Assembly: GCF_002003465.1 (NCBI RefSeq)
Contig: NZ_BDDQ01000027.1
Location: 44,275-108,274, forward strand
DNA from: Caenibacillus caldisaponilyticus
GTDB taxonomy: Bacteria > Bacillota > Bacilli > Bacillales > Sporolactobacillaceae
Length of the DNA stretch: 64,000 nt
Reading direction: 5' to 3'
The stretch's first letter is position 1. Every line of letters starts with the position of its first letter. Both the position numbers and the translations under genes were made by a program. Below the pieces are notes generated by a model that was given only the letters and a program-made list of their open reading frames with translations, was not told the origin of the DNA and made no database searches. Positions 39,013 through 48,155 of this stretch are shown piece by piece.

Positions 39013-39039
39013 TACGTACATGAACATCTAAAGGTTTCA
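39013..39039 (-). promoter_or_regulatory. Sigma-W-type promoter of the DUF4178-PspA operon
   Basis: TGAAAC (39034-39039) and CGTA (39013-39016) with a 17-base spacer on the minus strand, matching the sigma-W consensus TGAAAC-N16/17-CGTA. It lies about 35 bases from the GTG of the first gene. Confidence 0.75.
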
Positions 39040-39152
39040 ACGCGTTGTCTTGTTCCTTGCGCAAGCGGTCGGCCGTTTCAAAAGAAATATATCCCCCATT
39101 TAAAATAAAATATGATATGTTTAAGAGGTAAAGTTACGAGGAGGGATGGCAT

Positions 39153-40253
39153 GTGTCATCGCGCTTAAAACGCTTCACCGACTGGTTGAAAGAGGAAGAT
39201 ATCGACTTCGCGTTTGTGACCGATCCGACGAATGTATTTTATTATACCGGCTTCATGTGCCATCCGCACGAACGCGTCTTGGCGCTCGTCGCTTTTCCCG
39301 AGGCGGAGCCCTTTTTGTTTTGCCCGTCGCTGGAAGTGCGGCAAGCCAAAGCGTCGGGATGGCCTTATGACGTCATCGGATATAACGACGACGAAAATCC
39401 GTGGGAGAAAATCCGCCGCGCCCTTGCCGACCGGGGGATTGGCCAAAATGTGACGGTGGCCATCGAGACCGACACGTTGCCGTACGGACGGTCGGAAGCG
39501 ATTAAACGGTTTGCGGAATCCGTCCGCTTCGTCTCCGCGGAAGGCGCGATCAACGCCCAGCGGCTGATTAAAGACGAAGCCGAACTCGCCAGCCTGAAAA
39601 AGGCCGCCGAGCTCGCCGACTATGCGGTTCAAATCGGAAAAAACGCGATAAAAAAAGGGAAAACGGAGCAAGCGATCGTCGCCGAAATCGAATATGAATT
39701 AAAAAAGCGCGGGGTGGAAGGCATGGCGTTCACCACCATGGTGCTCGTCGGCCAGAACAGCGCCTTGCCGCACGGGGTCCCCGGTGACCGGCAAATCCGC
39801 GAAGGCGACTTCGTGCTGTTCGATCTCGGCGTCATCGCCGACGGCTACTGTTCGGATATTACGCGCACGTTCGTCTACAAACACGCCTCGGACGAACAAA
39901 TCGCCATCTACGAAACGGTGCTGAAAGCGGAAGAAGCGGCGATCCGGGCGGCCACGGCCGGCACCGTCATCGCGGATGTGGACCGCACCGCGCGAAGAAT
40001 CATCACCGATGCCGGTTACGGCGAATACTTTACCCACCGCGTCGGCCACGGCCTTGGCCTCGGCGCCCACGAAGCTCCGTCCATGAGCGGCGACAATCTC
40101 GATGTCATCAAAACGGGAATGGTGTTCACGATCGAACCCGGCATCTATGTGCCGGAGATCGGCGGCGTCCGCATCGAGGACGATATTTACGTCGGCGAAG
40201 CCGGCCCCGTCTGCCTGACAAGTTTCCCGAAACAATTGGAAATTATTCCTTAA
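39153..40253 (+). CDS. Xaa-Pro peptidase (M24 family)
   Basis: 366-residue cytoplasmic metallopeptidase cleaving X-Pro bonds. N-terminal creatinase-like domain (1-about 120) and pita-bread domain with metal ligands in FDLGVIADGYCSDITRTF, VGHGLGLGAHEAP, TIEPGIYVPEIGGVRIEDD. GTG start with GAGGAGG 8 bases upstream. Resembles YkvY/PepQ; the exact specificity (dipeptidase or aminopeptidase) cannot be told from sequence. Divergent from the PspA operon. Confidence 0.93.
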   Translation: MSSRLKRFTDWLKEEDIDFAFVTDPTNVFYYTGFMCHPHERVLALVAFPEAEPFLFCPSLEVRQAKASGWPYDVIGYNDDENPWEKIRRALADRGIGQNVTVAIETDTLPYGRSEAIKRFAESVRFVSAEGAINAQRLIKDEAELASLKKAAELADYAVQIGKNAIKKGKTEQAIVAEIEYELKKRGVEGMAFTTMVLVGQNSALPHGVPGDRQIREGDFVLFDLGVIADGYCSDITRTFVYKHASDEQIAIYETVLKAEEAAIRAATAGTVIADVDRTARRIITDAGYGEYFTHRVGHGLGLGAHEAPSMSGDNLDVIKTGMVFTIEPGIYVPEIGGVRIEDDIYVGEAGPVCLTSFPKQLEIIP

Positions 40254-40257
40254 CCAT

Positions 40258-40306
40258 AAATGGGGCTGTCCCGTAATCACGAAAAAGGGTGCGTTCGGCC
40301 CCATTT
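40258..40306. repeat. Hairpin starting GGGGCTGTCCC
   Basis: Arms 40258-40266 and 40298-40306 pair over 9 bases. The GGGGCTG core recurs inverted at 40368-40374 and in part at 2934-2939, suggesting a small repeated hairpin or MITE remnant. Confidence 0.4.
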
Positions 40307-40326
40307 GGCATCACGATTAAGAAATG

Positions 40327-40380
40327 AAGGGCTGACTCCGAAAGCCGCCGAATGGCGACCTTTGAGCCAGCCCCTTTTCT
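40327..40380 (+). terminator. Terminator-like hairpin after the M24 peptidase gene
   Basis: Long stem GGGCTG-CTC / GAG-CAGCCC with an inner AAAG/CTTT and CGCC/GGCG and a GAAT loop, followed by CCTTTTCTT on the plus strand. Also part of the GGGGCTG repeat. Confidence 0.6.
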
Positions 40381-40510
40381 TATGTTCCGCCCGTTCCGGC
40401 AAAAATTCGCTCATGAAAACGAGAACCGATCTGAAATTTTTTCGCTCCGTTTTCTGCGCTCGATGAACATGATCAAGCGAAGGCATCGTACGGAACCTCG
40501 GTTTTCCTAT

Positions 40511-40543
40511 AAAAAATGGAGGGCCGCTTCAGCCCGCCCTCCG
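40511..40543 (-). terminator. Terminator of ald
   Basis: GGAGGGC/GCCCTCC stem (40519-40543), then ATTTTTTA on the minus strand. Confidence 0.82.
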
Positions 40544-40552
40544 TTTTCCTTG

Positions 40553-41677
40553 TCAAACATGTTGTTTCAAAAGGTCTTCGGCATCTTTGTATTCCAAACC
40601 GTGCGCTTCGGCGACCGCCTTATAGGTGACATAGCCGTCCAGCGTGTTCACGCCCCGGAGCAAGGCGGGATCTTCCAGGCAGGCGCGCACATAGCCTTTT
40701 GAAGCGATGCGGACGGCATAAGGCACCGTCACGTTGGTGAGCCCGATCGTGGAAGTTCTCGGCACCGCGCCCGGCATGTTCGCGACCGCGTAATGAACGA
40801 CGCCGTGCTTCACATACGTCGGATCGTCATGGGTCGTAATCCGGTCGGTCGTTTCGAAAATGCCGCCTTGGTCGATCGCCACGTCAACGATGACCGAACC
40901 GTCGCGCATGGACCGGATCATGTCTTCCGTGACGAGCTTCGGCGCTCTCGCCCCCGGAATGAGCACCGCCCCGATGACGAGATCGGATTCCGCCACCGAT
41001 TCCGCAATGTTCACGGGGTTGGAAATCAACGTGTGAACAGCGTTGCCGAATATGTCGTCGAGCTGGCGCAGCCGGTCGGGATTCAAGTCGATGATCGTCA
41101 CATCCGCGCCGAGTCCGATGGCGATTTTTGCGGCGTTCGTTCCGACCGTCCCGCCGCCGATGATCGTCACTTTCCCCGGTCTGACGCCCGGTATCCCGCC
41201 GAGCAAAACGCCTTTTCCCCCGTACGGCTTCTCCAGGAATTGGGCCCCGATTTGCGGCGCCATACGGCCGGCCACTTCACTCATCGGTGTCAAAAGCGGA
41301 AGCGTGCGATTTTCCAGCTGTACCGTTTCGTAGGCGATCGCGACCACTTTTTTGTCGAGGAGCGCCCGGGTGAGCTCGGGTTCCGGAGCCAAATGCAAAT
41401 AAGTAAACAAAATAAGGCCTTCGTGAAAATATTTGTACTCCTCGGGAATCGGTTCTTTGACCTTCATGACCATCTCTTGGGCCCAAACATCTTCGGCCTT
41501 GTCGACGATCTTCGCTCCGGCCTTCTCATATTGGTCATCCGTAAATCCTGAACCGGCGCCGGCATCTTTCTCGACAAAGACTTCGTGGCCGGCTTCCACC
41601 AAGTGAACGACACCCGCGGGCGTCAGCGCGACCCGGTTTTCATTGTTTTTGATTTCTTTGGCTATCCCAATACGCAT
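40553..41677 (-). CDS. ald: Alanine dehydrogenase
   Basis: NAD-dependent reversible deamination of L-alanine to pyruvate, used in alanine catabolism and sporulation. 374 residues beginning [20 protein letters not shown]; catalytic Lys in [12 protein letters not shown], Rossmann [25 protein letters not shown]-terminal [19 protein letters not shown]. Own sigma-A promoter and terminator, so monocistronic. Confidence 0.97.
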   Translation of the reverse strand: MRIGIAKEIKNNENRVALTPAGVVHLVEAGHEVFVEKDAGAGSGFTDDQYEKAGAKIVDKAEDVWAQEMVMKVKEPIPEEYKYFHEGLILFTYLHLAPEPELTRALLDKKVVAIAYETVQLENRTLPLLTPMSEVAGRMAPQIGAQFLEKPYGGKGVLLGGIPGVRPGKVTIIGGGTVGTNAAKIAIGLGADVTIIDLNPDRLRQLDDIFGNAVHTLISNPVNIAESVAESDLVIGAVLIPGARAPKLVTEDMIRSMRDGSVIVDVAIDQGGIFETTDRITTHDDPTYVKHGVVHYAVANMPGAVPRTSTIGLTNVTVPYAVRIASKGYVRACLEDPALLRGVNTLDGYVTYKAVAEAHGLEYKDAEDLLKQHV

Positions 41678-41765
41678 GGGGCTACCCCTCCTCTACCTCT
41701 ACTGTCTGCTTGTCCGCTTTCCCTGCCGCAAGTTGGGGAAAAAGCGCGAAACCCCTTACAAATGT

Positions 41766-41794
41766 AATGTACGCCTTTTAAAAATAATTTTCAA
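41766..41794 (-). promoter_or_regulatory. Sigma-A promoter of ald
   Basis: TTGAAA (41789-41794), 17-base spacer, TACATT (41766-41771) on the minus strand. Confidence 0.7.
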
Positions 41795-41824
41795 GATTGA
41801 TGAAAGACAAACTTCAACCGCCGT

Positions 41825-42625
41825 TTAGCTCGTGGCGGAATCGTCTTCGAAGCGGGGGCGGAAGCGGTTGACGACATCAACCGCTCCCGTCAGATCGAGC
41901 ACCGATCCCGTGATCATCTCGGCGGCGTCTGAGCACAAAAACAAGATGGCCCGGGCGATGTCTTCTCCCGTCACGGAACGGCCAAACGGCGTTCGCTTGC
42001 GGGCGAGCCGCCGCGCCTGTTCCGCCGTCGCTTCCTTCATGTCCGGCAATATCAGGCCGGGCAAAATCATATTGGCTGTAATGCCGTGCTCGGCCTCTTC
42101 CAACGCGATCGTGCGCGTCAATGAAACGAGCCCGACTTTCGCCGCCGCAAACGCCCCGCGGTCGATCCATCCCGGGGCATCGTCGGCGTTTTGAAATCCG
42201 AACGTCACAATCCGGCCGAAACGCTGCCGCCGCATGACCGGAATCACCCGCTTCGCCAGGCGGAACACCGCCGTTAAATTGCCGTGCAAAACGTCCAGCC
42301 ATTCCGCCTCGCTGAGATCCACCAATTTTTTGCGTTCAAAGATAAAAGGTCCCGCGTTGTTGATCAAAAAATCCACGCGGCCGAAGCGCTCCATAGAAAG
42401 CCGAAACAAACGCTCAATGTCTTCCGCCCGCGTGACGTCGCCTTGGACGACGAGGAGACGGTCGGCCGCCTCTTTCCAATCGGTTTTCAAGCGCTCCGCC
42501 GCACCCGCGTCGCTGCGATAATTCACGGTGACGGCGAAGCCTTCGCGCAAAAAAGCATCCGTTACAGCTCGCCCGATCCCTTTTGTGCCGGCGGTTATGA
42601 GAGCGTGACGCACCCTTTCACCCAC
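41825..42625 (-). CDS. ytkK: SDR-fold protein, YtkK-like, catalytic residues altered
   Basis: 266 residues of the short-chain dehydrogenase fold: ALITAGTKGIGRAV (cofactor glycines), INNAG, and C-terminal MITGSVLDLTGAVDVV. In the catalytic region the Tyr of YxxxK is replaced by Phe (GAFAAAKVGLVS) and the usual Ser position reads GFQNAD, so normal SDR chemistry is doubtful. I recall the same change in B. subtilis YtkK, which would make it a family trait. GTG starts at 42625 or 42613 are both possible. Confidence 0.85.
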   Translation of the reverse strand: MGERVRHALITAGTKGIGRAVTDAFLREGFAVTVNYRSDAGAAERLKTDWKEAADRLLVVQGDVTRAEDIERLFRLSMERFGRVDFLINNAGPFIFERKKLVDLSEAEWLDVLHGNLTAVFRLAKRVIPVMRRQRFGRIVTFGFQNADDAPGWIDRGAFAAAKVGLVSLTRTIALEEAEHGITANMILPGLILPDMKEATAEQARRLARKRTPFGRSVTGEDIARAILFLCSDAAEMITGSVLDLTGAVDVVNRFRPRFEDDSATS

Positions 42626-42733
42626 TTTCGTCCGTTTTTATTATGCACACATCAAGCGGCATGATATGAATCCGCAGCAAGAGGAAGCCCGTCGCTTTGA
42701 AGCGGAGGCGCAGCGTTTCTGCCCATCGGAGCC

Positions 42734-43732
42734 TCAATTCCCTGCCGGTCGGGCGCCTTCCGAGCGCCGTTCTTCAAACCATCGATTGATATGGGCGATG
42801 GCGGACGCCATCCGTTTCGGATCCTGAAAGCTCGGCAATTCCGCGAGCAACGCTTGTTTCGGCGGTTGGATTCCCTCGCCCTTCTTTTGGAGCAGCATGA
42901 TGCTTTTCGCCACTTCTTTGTTTTTAAAAATCGACAGCGGCAGCTGCAGGAACCCCAAGATATGCGCTTCATCCTTGATGAGCTTGTGCAGGCGTTTGTC
43001 GCGATCGCTTTCAAACAAGTTGTTCGGCACCAAAAACAACAAGTAGCCGCCGGGCTTGGCATGATTCAAGCCCTTTTCGATGAACAGAAAATGGGCAAAC
43101 GGGCGCCCTTCTTGGGTTCCGAGTTGAAAGTTTTTGGCGTTTTCGTCATCGGGATAATAACCCACGGGCAGATCGGCAACGATGAGATCGACCGGATCGA
43201 TGAGGAGCGGGCGCAGGCTGTCTTGGTGGTACAGTTCGATTTCATGCTGTTGCAAATCGGCGTTGGCCGCCGCCAATTTGACGAGCAACTCGTCGACTTC
43301 GACGCCGAAAGCGGCACCAATCTTGCGCTCCGTTTGATTGAGGAGCGCCGTCAGCAGGTTGGCGGTGCCGACGGCAGGGTCAAGAACGCTATACCCGTCG
43401 GGCAGCCGCAATTGATTGACCAAATAAGCCATAAACAGGGCGACGGCGTCGGGCGTCATCTGGTGATGCGCTTGCACGCCGCCTTTCATGCCTTTTAAAA
43501 GCGCAAGCTGCATCGCCCGCCGCACCTCTTCGGGCGTCGTCTTTAATTTATAAAGAGGGGCGTAAAGCTTCTCGAGTTCTTCGCGCGGCCCGTATTGAAT
43601 CTCCATTGAAGCGATGTTTTCCGCGGTGAAATATAAACCATCCAAATAGGTCGTGGATTCTTTTTCAGCAATCATCGAGGCTGATTCGTCCAGCACTTCG
43701 AACCAGCGGGTCGTCACATCTGAGGAGCTCAT
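42734..43732 (-). CDS. ytxK: Class I SAM-dependent methyltransferase, N6-adenine-like (YtxK)
   Basis: 332 residues. SAM-binding LDPAVGTANLLTALLN (motif I) and IVADLPVGYYPDDE in the place of the NPPY motif of DNA adenine methylases. Helical N-terminal region with MTPDAVALFMAYLV. Substrate unknown; in Bacillus it normally lies before ackA, but here ackA is not present and an ECF operon is next to it. ATG 43732 follows GGGAGGG at 7 bases. Confidence 0.93.
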   Translation of the reverse strand: MSSSDVTTRWFEVLDESASMIAEKESTTYLDGLYFTAENIASMEIQYGPREELEKLYAPLYKLKTTPEEVRRAMQLALLKGMKGGVQAHHQMTPDAVALFMAYLVNQLRLPDGYSVLDPAVGTANLLTALLNQTERKIGAAFGVEVDELLVKLAAANADLQQHEIELYHQDSLRPLLIDPVDLIVADLPVGYYPDDENAKNFQLGTQEGRPFAHFLFIEKGLNHAKPGGYLLFLVPNNLFESDRDKRLHKLIKDEAHILGFLQLPLSIFKNKEVAKSIMLLQKKGEGIQPPKQALLAELPSFQDPKRMASAIAHINRWFEERRSEGARPAGN

Positions 43733-43773
43733 CCAAGTTCCCTCCCGTATCAGTCATCCTCCCTAAATCATAC

Positions 43774-43809
43774 AAAAAACGGCGGGCCGTGACAAAGCAA
43801 CGGACCCGC
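43774..43809 (-). terminator. Terminator of the SAM hydrolase-ECF operon
   Basis: GCGGG(T)CCGT/ACGGCCCGC stem (43782-43809) with a one-base bulge, then TTTTTT on the minus strand after ecfT. Confidence 0.75.
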
Positions 43810-43864
43810 ATCATTGATCATATCGCATTTAACCTTATGCCATACATCCGCACCGCGGCGCCGG

Positions 43865-44695
43865 TCATGAAAACGGGTTGTAAAAACGCGTCTTATCGTG
43901 GAAAGTGATGAGAAGGGACAAAACAAAGATGAGCCCCATGACGCCCAAAGCGATATAATCCCGCCTCGCAAACGGACGGGCGCTGTACCAAGTGCGCCGC
44001 TTCTTTTTTCCGAAACCGCGCAAGGCCATCGCGTTCGTGATCGTTTCTATCCGATCCAGGCTGGTGAAGATGAGCGGAAAAAGGATCGCCAGCGCGTTTT
44101 TGACCCGTTTCGGCAATTTTTCCTTTCTCGACAAATCGATGCCGCGCGCCTGTTGGGCATGGGCGATGGTGCGGAAATCACGCTGAATGTCGGGAATGTA
44201 GCGCAAGGCGAGCGCCACGGAAAAAGCGATCCGGTAACTGACGCCGATCCGGTTGAGCGACGCCGCAAATTCGCTCGGATGCGTCGTCACGATAAAAAGA
44301 AGGGCGGCGGGCAAGACGGTCAAATATTTCATCGTGATATTCAGCTGGTAAAAGAGCTGTTCAAGCGTGACGTCATAGTGTCCGGGCAAAGGGAACAGCA
44401 CGTGCTTCGTCCCGTAAATTTTCACGCCTTCTTGCGGCGAAAAAAGATAGATCGCGATGTCGTTCAAAGCTAAAAACACGAGAATGAAAATGAGGATGAA
44501 GGAAATTTCGGCCACCCTCACCTTTGAAATTTTAAAAACGGCGACGCTCGCCAAGAAGAAAAAGGCCAACACCCGCGTATCATACGTCAGCATGGCGGCG
44601 CCCGACCACATGAAGAAACATAGGAGCTTCGTCGCCCCGGTCAAGCGGTGGATCGGGGAGTCCCTCTCAATATACGACAACATCTTTGCGGTCAT
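43865..44695 (-). CDS. ECF transporter transmembrane component EcfT
   Basis: 276 residues with about five or six transmembrane helices and two Ala-Arg-Gly coupling motifs (AQQARGIDL and AMALRGFG) that contact the ATPase. Energises vitamin-type S components. ATG 44695 has AGGAGG 9 bases upstream and overlaps the ATPase gene by 29 bases, showing tight coupling. Residues upstream in the open frame are not EcfT-like. Confidence 0.93.
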   Translation of the reverse strand: MTAKMLSYIERDSPIHRLTGATKLLCFFMWSGAAMLTYDTRVLAFFFLASVAVFKISKVRVAEISFILIFILVFLALNDIAIYLFSPQEGVKIYGTKHVLFPLPGHYDVTLEQLFYQLNITMKYLTVLPAALLFIVTTHPSEFAASLNRIGVSYRIAFSVALALRYIPDIQRDFRTIAHAQQARGIDLSRKEKLPKRVKNALAILFPLIFTSLDRIETITNAMALRGFGKKKRRTWYSARPFARRDYIALGVMGLIFVLSLLITFHDKTRFYNPFS

Positions 44696-46397
44696 GCCCT
44701 CTCGCCTCCTTATCGTAGGCGATAAATCGCCGGACAAACTCCACAGGATCGCCGATGCCGGCCCGCACTGCCAGCTCAAAAAGAGAAGTGGTCCGCAAGT
44801 TCGCCCGCCGCATCACATCCGGATCGGCGAGAACGCGGACGGCCGACTCGTCAGCGATGACGCGCCCGTCCGCCATCACGATCGCACGCGGCGTATATTC
44901 CAGCATGAGGTGCATGTCGTGCGTGATCATGAGAATCGTGATCCCGCGACGGTTCAACTCCGTCAAAAACTCCATGATTTCCGTATAATGCCGAAAATCT
45001 TGTCCCGCCGTCGGCTCGTCCAGAATGAGGATCTCTGGTTCAAGCGCCAGCACCGACGCGATCGTCGCCCGCTTTTTTTGGCCAAAACTGAGCGCGGCGA
45101 TCGGCCAATGGCGAAACGGCCAGAGACCGCAAATTTTAAGCGTTTTTTCAACCCGTTCTTCGATCTCTTGATCGGAAAATCCTCTGGCCACAAGTCCCAA
45201 AGCGACTTCATCAAAAAGCATTTGTTTTGAGATCATATGGTTCGGATTTTGCATGACCAGTCCGATCTTCAGCGCGCGTTCCTTGATCGTCGCGGCGGTC
45301 ATGTCTCGGCCGTCCACGACGATTTCGCCGGAGTCCGGCTTTTCAAAACCGCAGATCAGTTTGGTGAGCGTCGATTTGCCCGCGCCGTTTTTCCCGACGA
45401 GGCTGACCATTTCGCCTTTTCCTATAGAAAAAGAAACGCCGTGGATGACTTCACGGCCGGGCGCATAGCCAAAGCGGATATCTTTTAGTTCCAAGACCGG
45501 CGGCGCTTTCGGCTTTTCGGCGGGCGAATCGATGGCTTCATACCAGCGATACAGCCGCTCTCTCACCGGGTTCATCTCCATCGCGTCGAGACGGGCCGGG
45601 CGCATCGCCGGAGTCACCTCGCAGCCGGCGTATTTTAATGCTTTGACATAAAGAGGCTCCCGTATGCCGTTTTCCTCTAATGCCGAAGAAGCCAACACTT
45701 GATCGGGAGCGCCTTCGGCGACGATGCGCCCGTCGTTCATGACAACAATCCGGTCGACGTGGGCGTGCAAGACATCTTCAAGGCGATGCTCGATGATCAC
45801 GACGGTCGCCTTCATCTCTTTTTGTATGCGGTCGATGAGGGCCATGGCCCGCTTCCCTGCGGCGGGATCCAGATTGGCCAAAGGCTCATCGAAAAGCAAA
45901 ATGCGGACGTGATCCACCATCACCCCGGCGAGCGCCGTCCTTTGCTTTTGGCCCCCGGACAACTGATGCACGGAAGCCAAAAGATGCTGCTCCATCTCGA
46001 CCGCCCTGGAAGCTTCCTCGACGCGGGCGACCATTTCGCTTTGGGGCAGGCCGTCGTTTTCCAAGGCAAAGGCGATATCTTCTCCAACGGTGATTCCGAC
46101 GAACTGGGCGTCGGGATCTTGCACAACCGTCCCAACCATTTTGGAAAGCGCGTAGATGCCCTTGTCTTTCGCCTCTTGGCCGAGGATTTTCAAGCTCCCG
46201 GTGACCTCGCCCTTATAGGAAAACGGGATCAAACCGTTCAGGCAATGGGCCAACGTGCTTTTCCCCGACCCTGAAGGGCCGACGATCACCACTTTTTCCC
46301 CTTCATAGATCGTTAAATTGATGTCGTATAGCGTCGGCTGCGCTTGGCTGCGATATTTAAATCCGAAGTGGTTGAATTCAATCACGGGTTTTGCCAT
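44667..46397 (-). CDS. Fused double ATPase of an ECF transporter
   Basis: 576 residues carrying two ABC domains in one chain. Domain 1 (about 1-235): Walker A GPSGSGKSTL, signature LSGGQKQR, Walker B LLFDEPLANLDP. Domain 2 (about 300-540): GKNGAGKSTL, LSFGQKKR, LILDEPTAGQD. Equivalent to an EcfA1-A2 fusion (YkoD type). Between UPF0397 and EcfT on the same strand, so all three form one transporter. Confidence 0.94.
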   Translation of the reverse strand: MAKPVIEFNHFGFKYRSQAQPTLYDINLTIYEGEKVVIVGPSGSGKSTLAHCLNGLIPFSYKGEVTGSLKILGQEAKDKGIYALSKMVGTVVQDPDAQFVGITVGEDIAFALENDGLPQSEMVARVEEASRAVEMEQHLLASVHQLSGGQKQRTALAGVMVDHVRILLFDEPLANLDPAAGKRAMALIDRIQKEMKATVVIIEHRLEDVLHAHVDRIVVMNDGRIVAEGAPDQVLASSALEENGIREPLYVKALKYAGCEVTPAMRPARLDAMEMNPVRERLYRWYEAIDSPAEKPKAPPVLELKDIRFGYAPGREVIHGVSFSIGKGEMVSLVGKNGAGKSTLTKLICGFEKPDSGEIVVDGRDMTAATIKERALKIGLVMQNPNHMISKQMLFDEVALGLVARGFSDQEIEERVEKTLKICGLWPFRHWPIAALSFGQKKRATIASVLALEPEILILDEPTAGQDFRHYTEIMEFLTELNRRGITILMITHDMHLMLEYTPRAIVMADGRVIADESAVRVLADPDVMRRANLRTTSLFELAVRAGIGDPVEFVRRFIAYDKEARGHDRKDVVVY

Positions 46398-46477
46398 CGT
46401 TCTCTCCTACCAAAAGCCGATTCGTCTTAAAAAGATGATTCGGAAGCGGATTTTCAATCCCAACAAAAAGGCATGGA

Positions 46478-46501
46478 TAAAGCCGCACGGATGCGCGGCT
46501 T
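46478..46501 (-). other. Hairpin between the S component and the ATPase
   Basis: AAGCCGC/GCGGCTT stem (46480-46501) followed by TTTATCC on the minus strand; a weak terminator or attenuator at best. Confidence 0.35.
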
Positions 46502-46564
46502 GACTTCTTTGAATGGGCACGCGAAAAGCGGCCACACATAAAACCTTTCAAAAACGGACGGCGA

Positions 46565-47119
46565 TCATTCTTTTTCAAGGCTTCCGCTTTTGCTCCGGGT
46601 TTTGGCATAGCCGAACAACAACAGCGTGCCGATGACCCCGACGGTGATCATATTGGCGATGCCGGCGACGAGGCCTTGCAGATAAACTTTATTCGCCGGT
46701 TCCGCATAAATGAGAATATCAAGCGTCGGCGCGATCAGGAACCAGCCGACGGCTTGGGCGACGACTTGCACAATATTAAAAAGGACGATCTTTTTCACGC
46801 CGAATTCGCCTTCATCGATCTTGATTTTATTGGATGAAAGGCCGATGAAAAGCCCGACGAGCGCGGAAACGATGACCCAGCTCCACCACGGCGAGCCGTA
46901 CATGATGAGATCTTTTAATGCATGTCCGATGAGTCCGATCAAGGCCCCGGCGACGGGACCGAACAGCACGGCCATTAAAGCAAGAAAAGCATAAGACGTC
47001 TCAATCGTTGTATTCGGGACGCCCGTCGGTAGGGAAACAAATCTTCCCAAAATGACGAACACGGCGGCGCCGATCCCGATCGCGACGATCGTTTTGATGG
47101 ACAATTTTTCCCCCTGCAT
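46565..47119 (-). CDS. ECF transporter S component, UPF0397 family
   Basis: 184 residues, about six hydrophobic helices: [31 protein letters not shown] near the start, [23 protein letters not shown] in the middle. This is the UPF0397 pattern; substrate not established. It presents a ligand to the adjoining EcfT/ATPase. Cotranscribed with the SAM hydroxide adenosyltransferase 29 bases upstream, which hints at an adenosyl- or methionine-related ligand (inference). Confidence 0.92.
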   Translation of the reverse strand: MQGEKLSIKTIVAIGIGAAVFVILGRFVSLPTGVPNTTIETSYAFLALMAVLFGPVAGALIGLIGHALKDLIMYGSPWWSWVIVSALVGLFIGLSSNKIKIDEGEFGVKKIVLFNIVQVVAQAVGWFLIAPTLDILIYAEPANKVYLQGLVAGIANMITVGVIGTLLLFGYAKTRSKSGSLEKE

Positions 47120-47148
47120 GGCGTTTCCTCCCCTATCAATCCTTGAAT

Positions 47149-48030
47149 CTATATTTTACAAATGGATATGCGCCAATCCTTGCCATTGCCGATGCCGTTT
47201 GCGTCTGCGAACGAGCCTTGGTTGATGGCGACACCCACATTGTCTAATGAATTGACATAAACGATGGGTTCACCGACACGCGTATCGCTGAACGTGCGGC
47301 CGAACGTCATCGTCTCTTTATACACCTCACGGACGCGATGATAAATGGCGACTTCCAAACGGTCGCCATAATGGATCCCCGCATCTTTGAGAAGGCGGCG
47401 ATGAATATTTGTCCAAAGATTGCCAAAGCGAATATCGAGGACATCGATGTTCCCGACGATGCGCCCATCTTTTATACAAGCTTCCGCTACGGGCAGTTCA
47501 ACCAACGAGTCGATGGCCACCGCCGGTCCGAGCTGCGCAAAAGCGATTTGCCGCGCGGCCAGCCGTGCCCCCGTATAGGCGTAGATGTCCCGGCCGTGAA
47601 ACGTATAAGAATATTCGGAATCGGGACGGCGGTTCGCCCTTTCGTCGATCATGCGTGCGGCTTCAATCCCTATGAATTTTTTCAAATGAGTCAACGTCCC
47701 GTTGTCCGGCGTGATCACATAATGCCCGGCAGCCGTTCGCACAGCAACGCTGCGGCGTTCCGAGCCGACCCCCGGATCCACCACGGAAACAAAGACGGTG
47801 CCCTTCGGCCAATAAGAGATCGTCTGATAGAGGCGGTAAGAAGCTTCCCAAATGTCATATTGCGGAATATCATGGGTTAAATCGAAAATCCGAACGGAAG
47901 GGTCCACCGAATTGGCGACGCCGTACATGGCGCAGACAGCTCCATCGCTTCGCCCGAAATCCGATTGCAAAACCAATAGTTTGTTCCCTTGATCTTCACC
48001 GGCGTTGCGCCCATCCTTTGCTTCTAGCAT
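47149..48030 (-). CDS. SAM hydroxide adenosyltransferase (DUF62 family)
   Basis: 293 residues; the family hydrolyses S-adenosylmethionine to adenosine and methionine using hydroxide. Motifs: [53 protein letters not shown]-type [11 protein letters not shown] and ending [13 protein letters not shown] 48030 has AGGGGG a few bases upstream; the frame runs on upstream through the leader. First gene of the ECF operon, behind a structured leader. Confidence 0.93.
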   Translation of the reverse strand: MLEAKDGRNAGEDQGNKLLVLQSDFGRSDGAVCAMYGVANSVDPSVRIFDLTHDIPQYDIWEASYRLYQTISYWPKGTVFVSVVDPGVGSERRSVAVRTAAGHYVITPDNGTLTHLKKFIGIEAARMIDERANRRPDSEYSYTFHGRDIYAYTGARLAARQIAFAQLGPAVAIDSLVELPVAEACIKDGRIVGNIDVLDIRFGNLWTNIHRRLLKDAGIHYGDRLEVAIYHRVREVYKETMTFGRTFSDTRVGEPIVYVNSLDNVGVAINQGSFADANGIGNGKDWRISICKI

Positions 48031-48149
48031 GTTTACCCCCTGCTGACTTTGATCATGCCCGTCAGGCTTATCTCCCGCGGGCAGGGCATTGCGATTCTTG
48101 CTGCATATAGGCAAGTTCAGAAATAATGTTTATTTCTTTATTGTTTTTA
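48031..48149 (-). promoter_or_regulatory. Structured leader of the SAM hydrolase-ECF operon
   Basis: Downstream of the promoter at 48156-48184. The last 60 bases contain several complementary segments: 48081-48086 with 48038-48043 (which includes the ribosome binding site), 48061-48065 with 48043-48047, and 48077-48081 with 48057-48061. This is compatible with a compact, possibly pseudoknotted fold masking the start. It does not match a riboswitch class I know. Confidence 0.45.
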
Positions 48150-48155
48150 TTAAAT

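Noticed and set aside
48031..48092. Known SAM or preQ1 riboswitch
   Set aside because: The conserved sequences of those classes that I know are not present, so it is kept only as a candidate.
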